Shown: piece after piece, positions 1 to 4,658 of the stretch
Layout: every line of letters starts with the position of its first letter
Position numbering within the stretch: the stretch's first letter is position 1
Source: Blastococcus sp.
Lineage (GTDB): Bacteria; Actinomycetota; Actinomycetes; Mycobacteriales; Geodermatophilaceae
NCBI GenBank assembly: GCA_025963345.1
Contig: JAOPUS010000270.1
Span: 1-11,408, forward strand
Direction of reading: 5' to 3'
DNA: 11,408 bases
Program-made: the position numbers and the translations under genes
Notes under the pieces: model-generated
Databases searched by the model: none
Told to the model about the DNA's origin: nothing
What the model saw: only the letters and a program-made list of their open reading frames with translations

Positions 1-205
1 AGGCGGCCAGACCCGGCAGCAGACCCGAATCGGCGTCCCGGATCTCGACGTCGACGCCGACGCGGGAGAGCTCCTCCCACACCTGGGTCCCCGACGAGAG
101 GCTGACCTCGCGCTCGAAGGTCAGCCCGCCTGCGAGGACGACGGCACGCATCGGGTGCCGGCTCGCACCGGCTACCGGGGCTGCAGCGCTGGCGGTGTCC
201 GTCAT
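1..205 (-). CDS. D-alanine--D-alanine ligase-like ATP-grasp protein, N-terminal part (runs off the window)
   Basis: Only the first 68 residues are in the window. After about 18 variable residues comes RAVVLAGG, then FEREVSLSSG, the N-terminal signature of D-Ala-D-Ala ligases (GG-x3-E-x-EVSL-x-SG). Glu31 aligns with Glu15 of E. coli DdlB, which contacts the first D-Ala. The family joins two D-amino acids using ATP in the cytoplasm for peptidoglycan precursors. The ATG start is well supported: it overlaps the TGA of the upstream aminotransferase in an ATGA junction, and AGGAGG (plus-strand 213-218) lies 7 nt before it. A second Met at residue 19 (HPMRAVV) is an alternative start. Actinobacteria usually carry their main ddl elsewhere, so this may be a paralogue with a different dipeptide product (inference). 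The ATP-binding and second substrate domains cannot be seen here. Confidence 0.82.
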   Translation of the reverse strand, partial: MTDTASAAAPVAGASRHPMRAVVLAGGLTFEREVSLSSGTQVWEELSRVGVDVEIRDADSGLLPGLAA

Positions 206-1644
206 GCGCGATCCTCCTCGAATCGGTCGCTGGTAGCGGGCCCGACGAGCGGCTCGACGTCAGGCACCTGGGGCGTGCCGCGGCCGGTGCCGCCGATCGC
301 GCGGAAGGCACCGGTGTCGACGCCGTCGAAGGTGGAGTGCAGGTCAAGCTCGGCCTCGATGACGCGGGCCAGCCGGCGCACCCCCTCGCGGATCTGGTCG
401 GGCTCGGGGTAGCAGTAGGACAGCCGCATGTACTCGCGGCCGCTCCCGTCTGCGTAGAACCCGATGCCCGGCACGTAGGCGACCAGGGCGTTGACCGCGC
501 GCGGCTGCATGAGTTTGGCGTCCAGGCCGTGTGGCAGCTTCAGCCACACGTAGAAACCGCCGTCGGGCCGAGTCCAGGTGGTGCCGGCCGGCATGAGCGC
601 ATCCAGGGACTCCAGGGTGGCGTCCCGGCGCTCCCGGTAGAGCTCGGTGAACAGCTTGATCTGCTCACGCCAGGGCTGGGTGTCCAGGTACCGGGCGACG
701 GCGTACTGGGTCAGGGACGGCGGGCAGAGCACCTGCGCCTCCGTGGCCAGGACCAACTTCTCCCGGACGGCGAGCGGAGCGAGGACCCAGCCGACCCGGA
801 GGCCCGGCGAGAAGGTCTTGGAGAACGAGCCGAGGTAGATGACCCGCTGGGAGTCCCGTGCCCGTAGCGCCCGCATCGGCTCGTGGTCGAAGCCGAGCAG
901 GCCGTAGGGGTTGTCCTCCACGATGAGCAGGTCGTACCGCTCGGCGATCGCCATGATCGCCTCGCGCCGCGGCTCGGAGAGGGTGACGCCGGCCGGGTTG
1001 TGGAAGTTGGGAACCGTGTAGAGGAACTTGACCCGGTCCCCGTTGGCGCGGCAGTCCTGCAGCGCCTGCTCCAGCGCTTCGGGAATCAGCCCGTCGCCGT
1101 CCATGGGGACGTGCCGGACCCGCGCCTCGGAGGCCTGGAAGACGCCGAGGGCGCCGACGTAGGACGGGCCCTCGGCCAGGACGACGTCGCCCGGGTCGCA
1201 GAACACGCGGGTGACCAGGTCCAGGGCCTGCTGGGAGCCGACGGTGACGACGACCTCGCTGGGCGAGGCGTCGGTGATGCCCTCCAGGGCCATGACGTCG
1301 CAGATCCGCTCGCGCAGCCTCGGGTCGCCCTGACCCGAGCCGTACTGCAGGGTCTGGGCGCCCATGCCCGACACGAGGTCGCCGATCATCGAGCCGACGA
1401 CGTCGAGCGGCAGGGCGGTCACGGCCGGCATCCCGCCGGCGAGGGAGACCACCTCGGGCCGGCTGACGACGGAGAACAGGGCGCGGATCTCCGAGGTCTT
1501 CATCCCGTGCGTGCGTGCTGCGTATCGGTCGGCCAGGGGGTCCAGCCGCGGATGGCGCGGGACGACGTGGGGATGCGCACCGTGGGTCAGGTGCGTCCCC
1601 GGCTGACCGGGACCGGCGGGGGGGCCGGGCGGAGTGGTGGGCAC
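202..1644 (-). CDS. Fold-type I PLP-dependent aminotransferase (2-aminoadipate/MocR-like group)
   Basis: 480-residue aminotransferase using pyridoxal phosphate; the true substrate cannot be read from the sequence. The core begins near residue 36 (LDPLADRYAARTHGMKTSEIR) and shows the family landmarks: SLAGGMPA (67-74), YGSGQGDPRLRE (101-112), NFHNPAG with Asn216, IVEDNPY with Asp244 pairing to the PLP nitrogen, and SFSKTFSPGLRVGW with Schiff-base Lys276 and phosphate-binding Arg283. YMRLSY near the C-terminus supplies the substrate-carboxylate Arg. No winged-helix domain is present, so it is an enzyme rather than a full MocR regulator. About 35 N-terminal and 40 C-terminal residues are Pro/Gly-rich extensions outside the core. 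The start is GTG at 1644: there is no Shine-Dalgarno, but a TACACT hexamer lies 7 nt upstream, fitting a leaderless mRNA. Met48 would cut into the conserved domain. The stop overlaps the Ddl-like gene by 4 nt, suggesting a joint function. Confidence 0.9.
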   Translation of the reverse strand: MPTTPPGPPAGPGQPGTHLTHGAHPHVVPRHPRLDPLADRYAARTHGMKTSEIRALFSVVSRPEVVSLAGGMPAVTALPLDVVGSMIGDLVSGMGAQTLQYGSGQGDPRLRERICDVMALEGITDASPSEVVVTVGSQQALDLVTRVFCDPGDVVLAEGPSYVGALGVFQASEARVRHVPMDGDGLIPEALEQALQDCRANGDRVKFLYTVPNFHNPAGVTLSEPRREAIMAIAERYDLLIVEDNPYGLLGFDHEPMRALRARDSQRVIYLGSFSKTFSPGLRVGWVLAPLAVREKLVLATEAQVLCPPSLTQYAVARYLDTQPWREQIKLFTELYRERRDATLESLDALMPAGTTWTRPDGGFYVWLKLPHGLDAKLMQPRAVNALVAYVPGIGFYADGSGREYMRLSYCYPEPDQIREGVRRLARVIEAELDLHSTFDGVDTGAFRAIGGTGRGTPQVPDVEPLVGPATSDRFEEDRA

Positions 1645-1657
1645 CTACACGAGTGTA
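1645..1657 (-). promoter_or_regulatory. Leaderless promoter (-10 box) with inverted repeat for the aminotransferase
   Basis: On the minus strand TACACT (1657-1652) is followed by exactly 7 nt and then the GTG start at 1644. TANNNT-N7-RTG is the usual layout for leaderless actinobacterial transcripts. TACAC-TC-GTGTA (1657-1646) is also a 5-bp inverted repeat spanning the -10 box and the start region, so it could double as a repressor site. No convincing -35 box is seen 16-18 nt upstream. Confidence 0.55.
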
Positions 1658-1694
1658 GGGAGAGCGTCGAAGACATTGGCGCGGACACGGCGGA

Positions 1695-1706
1695 CGGACC
1701 GGTCCG
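1695..1706. repeat. 12-bp perfect palindrome in the cwlM/aminotransferase intergenic region
   Basis: CGGACCGGTCCG reads identically on both strands. It lies about 37 bp upstream of the aminotransferase -10 box, within the roughly 180-bp gap after the cwlM-like gene, so it could be an operator half of a regulator site. At this GC content such palindromes also arise by chance. Apart from this and the two elements listed separately, I see nothing else in the gap. Confidence 0.3.
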
Positions 1707-1800
1707 GTCGGATGCTCGGTCGCGCCGAGTGGGGGCCGGAGGCTCCCCGACGAGGGCCGGGCGGGGCTCAGCGCAGCAGGGGGACGGCCATTGGCCGCGG

Positions 1801-1819
1801 TGTCGTCCGGAGGACGACA
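1801..1819 (-). terminator. Hairpin just after the cwlM-like gene
   Basis: Perfect 8-bp stem, TGTCGTCC and GGACGACA, with a 3-nt loop, starting 4 nt after the TGA of the amidase-like gene on the minus strand. No U-tract follows, so it would be an I-shaped or Rho-assisted terminator of the type common in high-GC actinobacteria. It separates this gene from the aminotransferase, which has its own promoter. Confidence 0.5.
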
Positions 1820-1822
1820 GAG

Positions 1823-2992
1823 TCATGGCGCCGGCAGGACGAACGTGCCCGTCGGGGGGTCTGCCTCGGCCGGGAGGAACAGCCGCTGCACGGCGGCCAG
1901 GACGGCGTGGGCGACGGCGCTGCGCACCCGGGCGTCGAGCAGCAGGAGCCGGTCGACCGGGTGGGAGAGATAGCCGCAGTCGAGCCGGACGGCCGGCATG
2001 CGGGTCATCCGCAGCAGGTCCCAGGTCTTGGGATGCGATCCGAGGTCGAGCATGCCGGTCCGGGCGATCACCTCGCGGCGGGCGAGGTTGGCGAACTGCT
2101 CCCCGACGGTGGAGGAGGCCCCGGAGCCGGTGCCGTAGTAGTAGCTGGCCACCCCGCGGGCGTGCTCAGAGGCGTGCGCGTCCAGGTGCAGGGAGATGAA
2201 GAGGTCCGCGCGGGCGTCGTTGGCGAACGCGGTGCGCTCGGCGGGGGAGGGGTTCTGGTCCCGTCCCCGGGTGAGGTAGACCGTGGCGCCGGCCGCGGCG
2301 AGCCGCCCCTCGATGCGGGAGGCCAGGTCGAACACGAGGTCCGCTTCGGTCGTCTCGCCGGCGGTGAAGCCGGTCTCCGTGCCGCCGTGGCCAGGGTCGA
2401 CCACGATGCGCCGGCCGATCAGGTGCGGCCCGCTCTCCACGAACGAGGCGCTCTGCCGCAGCAGCTGGGGACGGCCACCGGTCACCTTGCGGCCGAGCTG
2501 GCGCAGCGCCCGCAGGGTGGCCGGCCCGCAGGTGCCGTCGGAGGTCAGGCCGTAGTCGCGCTGGAAGGTGCGCAGGCCGACCTCGGTCTCGGGGCCGAAG
2601 ACCCCGTCGACGGGTCCGGCGTCATAGCCCAGCTCGTGCAGCCGGTCCTGCAGATTGATGACGTCGTCGCCGCGGGTGGGCCGCTCGGGGTCGTACCGAA
2701 GCAGCCGGTCACCCAGGGACCAGCGGGCCTCGTTGAGCGCCCGGTAGGTCTCCTCACCGACGCGGCCGTCCACCGACAGTCCGCGGACCTGCTGGAAGTG
2801 GCGGACAACGAGCTCGGTGGCGGCGTCGAACTCGGCGGCGTCCAGGGCCGGTTCGCCCGCGGACTGCGGTGCGTCGGCGGGCTGTCCGTCGGAGGGCAGG
2901 AGGCCGAGGCTGCGCAGGGCGGCGTGCACGTCGGCCACCGCCGGGCCGCGGTCCCCGAGCCGGAGTGGCTCCATGTGGCTGTCGGTTCCCAT
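1823..2992 (-). CDS. cwlM: CwlM-like protein: two peptidoglycan-binding domains plus Amidase_3 domain, probably cytoplasmic
   Basis: 389 residues from ATG 2992 (383 from ATG 2974; numbering below uses 2974). Two PG_binding_1 repeats occupy about 2-82 (LRLGDRGPAV, LSVDGRVGEET) and 98-160 (VDGVFGPETEVGLRTFQ). An N-acetylmuramoyl-L-alanine amidase (Amidase_3) domain runs from about 188 to 365. Zinc ligands His196 (DPGHGG), Glu210 and His263 (SLHLDAH) are kept, but the catalytic Glu of the usual V-E-x-G-x-LS motif is Asp332 (RLDCGYLSH). There is no signal peptide or membrane segment. Mycobacterial CwlM, in the same position beside trxA, is a cytoplasmic PknB target that stimulates MurA rather than a secreted hydrolase, and I infer that role here. 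The C-terminal tail PPTGTF carries Thr375 and Thr377, placed like the regulatory phosphothreonine of mycobacterial CwlM. No clear Shine-Dalgarno precedes either ATG. An open frame further upstream would cross the trxA terminator and overlap trxA, so it is not used. Confidence 0.85.
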   Translation of the reverse strand: MGTDSHMEPLRLGDRGPAVADVHAALRSLGLLPSDGQPADAPQSAGEPALDAAEFDAATELVVRHFQQVRGLSVDGRVGEETYRALNEARWSLGDRLLRYDPERPTRGDDVINLQDRLHELGYDAGPVDGVFGPETEVGLRTFQRDYGLTSDGTCGPATLRALRQLGRKVTGGRPQLLRQSASFVESGPHLIGRRIVVDPGHGGTETGFTAGETTEADLVFDLASRIEGRLAAAGATVYLTRGRDQNPSPAERTAFANDARADLFISLHLDAHASEHARGVASYYYGTGSGASSTVGEQFANLARREVIARTGMLDLGSHPKTWDLLRMTRMPAVRLDCGYLSHPVDRLLLLDARVRSAVAHAVLAAVQRLFLPAEADPPTGTFVLPAP

Positions 2993-3001
2993 TGTGTTCC
3001 G

Positions 3002-3007
3002 ATTGTC
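3002..3007 (-). promoter_or_regulatory. Possible -10 box for the cwlM-like gene
   Basis: GACAAT on the minus strand matches TATAAT at 4 of 6 positions and sits 9 nt before ATG 2992, so the transcript could be leaderless or nearly so. A promoter is expected here because a strong terminator separates this gene from trxA. No clear -35 box is seen, and the call is weak. Confidence 0.25.
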
Positions 3008-3052
3008 GTCCCCACCGCCGGTCCCGGCCCACCGGGGTCCACCCGAAACGGG

Positions 3053-3090
3053 AACGGGCCCATCCGTCCGGGTGGACGGATGGGCCCGTT
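3053..3090 (-). terminator. Strong intrinsic terminator after trxA
   Basis: Perfect 17-bp inverted repeat (3053-3069 and 3074-3090) with a 4-nt loop. On the minus strand the arms start AACGGGCCCATCC and end GGATGGGCCCGTT, followed by CCCGTTTC, a poor T-rich tail. It lies about 57 nt after the trxA stop. The long perfect stem makes it the clearest terminator in the window, closing the trxB-trxA unit before the cwlM-like gene. Confidence 0.88.
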
Positions 3091-3093
3091 GAG

Positions 3094-3135
3094 CCTGAGT
3101 CAGTGACCCTGAGTCAGTGACCCTGGGTCGGTTCA
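3094..3135. repeat. 14-bp tandem direct repeat between trxA and its terminator
   Basis: CCTGAGTCAGTGAC occurs twice back to back (3094-3107 and 3108-3121), followed by a diverged third copy (3122-3135, CCTGGGTCGGTTCA). The array ends 11 nt from the trxA stop codon, entirely in the 3' untranslated region. Slippage duplication is the simplest origin. Each exact copy contains the near-symmetric TGAGTCA, so protein binding is possible but unsupported. Confidence 0.7.
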
Positions 3136-3146
3136 GCCTGGTCGGC

Positions 3147-3473
3147 TCAGATGTAGTCGGCCAGGTCGTTGAGGATCGCGCCCTTGGGCTTGGCACCGAT
3201 GATGGACTTCACCGGCTTGCCGCCCTGGAACACGGTCATCGTCGGGATGGACATCACCTGGTAGTCCCGGGCGATCTGCGGGTTCTCGTCGATGTTCAGC
3301 TTGGCGATCGTCAGCTTGTCGCCGTGCTCTGCGGCGATCTCCTCGAGGACCGGGGCGACCATCTTGCAGGGGCCGCACCACTCCGCCCAGAAGTCGACGA
3401 GCACGGGCTTCTCGCTGCCCAGCACGTCAGTGGCGAAGCTCGTGTCGGTCACCGTCACGGTGTTGCCTGCCAT
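3147..3473 (-). CDS. trxA: Thioredoxin
   Basis: 108-residue cytoplasmic thioredoxin, the standard length for the family. It reduces protein disulfides and is itself recycled by the thioredoxin reductase encoded just upstream. The active site is FWAEWCGPCK with Cys33 and Cys36. The cis-proline loop is MSIPTM, and the buried Asp is in VLVDFWA. The domain runs from about residue 5 to 107, with no extra domain. The ATG start is supported by AGGGAG (plus-strand 3482-3487), 8 nt upstream; the open frame extends further but only into trxB sequence in another frame. The gap of 73 nt to trxB holds a small hairpin. The two genes are probably one operon driven by the sigma-R-type promoter before trxB and ended by the 17-bp stem terminator. 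Confidence 0.97.
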   Translation of the reverse strand: MAGNTVTVTDTSFATDVLGSEKPVLVDFWAEWCGPCKMVAPVLEEIAAEHGDKLTIAKLNIDENPQIARDYQVMSIPTMTVFQGGKPVKSIIGAKPKGAILNDLADYI

Positions 3474-3522
3474 CGGTCGTTCTCCCTCTCGTCTGGCGTG
3501 AACTGCCTGGTGGGATAACCCG

Positions 3523-3545
3523 CCGGGCGATGGATGTATGCCCGG
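3523..3545 (-). other. Small hairpin between trxB and trxA
   Basis: CCGGGC and GCCCGG form a 6-bp stem with an 11-nt loop, beginning 1-2 nt after the trxB stop on the minus strand. No T-tract follows. It could be a partial terminator or a processing or stabilising element that sets trxA expression apart from trxB. The short stem makes chance formation possible. Confidence 0.3.
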
Positions 3546-3546
3546 G

Positions 3547-4527
3547 TCAGCGCTCGTCGAAGGTCTCGGCGAGCCACCGCTCGGCGTCGATCGCCGCGGC
3601 GGCACCGGTGCCGGCCGAGGTGATGGCCTGGCGGTAGATGTGGTCGACCACGTCGCCGGAGGCGAAGACCCCGTCGATGTTCGTGCGGGTGCTGGGGTGC
3701 TCGACCTGGATGTAGCCCTCGTCGTCGAGCTTGAGCTGCCCGGCGAACAGTTCGCTGCGGGGGTCGTGGCCGATGGCGACGAAGACGCCGCTGACCGGCA
3801 GGGTCTCGGTGCTGCCGTTCGCGACGTCGGTGAGTTGCACGGCGTCGACGGTGGTCTCGCCCAGCACGTCGGTGACCTGCTTGCCGAGGGCCCAGTGGAT
3901 CTTCTCGTTGTCCTGGGCGCGCTTCTGCATGATCTTGGAGGCGCGCAGCTCGGGACGCCGGTGGACGACGGTGACGCTCTTGGCGAAGCGGGTGAGGAAG
4001 GTGGCCTCCTCCATCGCGGAGTCCCCACCGCCGACGACCACGATGTCCTGGTCGCGGAAGAAGAAGCCGTCGCAGGTGGCACAGGCGGAGACGCCGCGGC
4101 CCAGGAGCCGGGCCTCGTTGTCCAGGCCGAGATACCGGTACTTCGAGCCGGTGGCGACGATGACCGCGTGGGCGAGGTGCACCTCGCTGCCTACCTTGAC
4201 GACCTTGGGGCTCACTGTGAGGTCGACCTCGGTGACGTCGCGGGCCACCAGCTCGGCGCCGAAGCGCTCGGCCTGGGTGCGCATGTCGTCCATGAGCTGC
4301 GGGCCCTGGACGCCCTCGGGGAAACCGGGGAAGTTCTCCACCTCGGTGGTGGTCATCAACGCACCGCCGAACTGCGAACCCTCGAACACCAGGGGGTGGA
4401 GGTTCGCGCGGGCGGCGTAGATGGCGGCGGTGTACCCCGCCGGTCCGGACCCGATGATGATCAGATCGCGGACGCCGTCGTGCTCGGCCGGCGGGATCGT
4501 GGGATTCTCGATCTCGCCCGTCGTCAC
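3547..4527 (-). CDS. trxB: Thioredoxin-disulfide reductase (NADPH, FAD)
   Basis: 326-residue low-molecular-weight thioredoxin reductase, passing electrons from NADPH through FAD to TrxA. The FAD-binding motif is IIIGSGPAGYTAA (about 23-35). The redox-active pair is Cys149/Cys152 in ACATCDG. The NADPH site is VVVGGGDSAMEEA (163-175) followed by VVHRRPELRAS. The C-terminal FAD motif is VFASGDVVDH. No ATG lies near the conserved start. I chose GTG 4527, which leaves 20 residues before the first beta strand, close to the mycobacterial enzyme. GTG 4557 and GTG 4566 are in-frame alternatives, and either could be used by a leaderless transcript given the promoter just upstream. No Shine-Dalgarno is visible before any of the three. 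The frame stays open far upstream, but only as a shadow of the pseudokinase gene. Confidence 0.95.
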   Translation of the reverse strand: MTTGEIENPTIPPAEHDGVRDLIIIGSGPAGYTAAIYAARANLHPLVFEGSQFGGALMTTTEVENFPGFPEGVQGPQLMDDMRTQAERFGAELVARDVTEVDLTVSPKVVKVGSEVHLAHAVIVATGSKYRYLGLDNEARLLGRGVSACATCDGFFFRDQDIVVVGGGDSAMEEATFLTRFAKSVTVVHRRPELRASKIMQKRAQDNEKIHWALGKQVTDVLGETTVDAVQLTDVANGSTETLPVSGVFVAIGHDPRSELFAGQLKLDDEGYIQVEHPSTRTNIDGVFASGDVVDHIYRQAITSAGTGAAAAIDAERWLAETFDER

Positions 4528-4566
4528 GGCGGGACCGGGGCTCGGGAAGTTCGTCACGGGCGGCAC

Positions 4567-4592
4567 AACGACGATCGTAGGGGCGGCATTCC
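4567..4592 (-). promoter_or_regulatory. Sigma-R/SigH-type thiol-stress promoter of trxB-trxA
   Basis: The minus strand reads GGAAT (4592-4588), 18 nt, then GTT (4569-4567). This exactly matches the GGAAT-N18-GTT consensus of Streptomyces sigma-R and mycobacterial SigH, whose classic targets include the thioredoxin genes. A TACGAT hexamer (4579-4574) lies within the spacer, 7 nt before the in-frame GTG 4566, so an overlapping housekeeping promoter is also possible. Confidence 0.75.
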
Positions 4593-4614
4593 CGGCCTGC
4601 CCGCTCCGCCGCCC

Positions 4615-4641
4615 GGGACGGGTCGGCCGGCTGCCCGTCCC
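4615..4641 (-). terminator. Hairpin after the pseudokinase gene
   Basis: Perfect 8-bp stem, GGGACGGG and CCCGTCCC, with an 11-nt loop, 17 nt after the pseudokinase stop on the minus strand. No U-tract follows. Its place between the end of the MurJ-pseudokinase unit and the trxB promoter fits a U-less terminator. The high GC makes the structure itself stable but also more likely by chance. Confidence 0.45.
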
Positions 4642-4658
4642 CTGGCTCAGCCTGTCGC

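Noticed and set aside
883..3106. Plus-strand open frames opposite the aminotransferase and cwlM-like genes
   Set aside because: They cross intergenic signals and terminators, have no family motif and no supported start site, and the opposite strand is clearly coding.
3094..3135. Tandem repeat considered as a CRISPR or attachment site
   Set aside because: Units are 14 bp with no spacers, no cas gene, no integrase and no tRNA nearby. Simple duplication explains it.
2993..3196. Longer N-terminus for the CwlM-like protein starting inside trxA
   Set aside because: It would translate through the 17-bp terminator stem and the tandem repeat and overlap trxA. The residues are Ser/Thr/Pro-rich with no family match.
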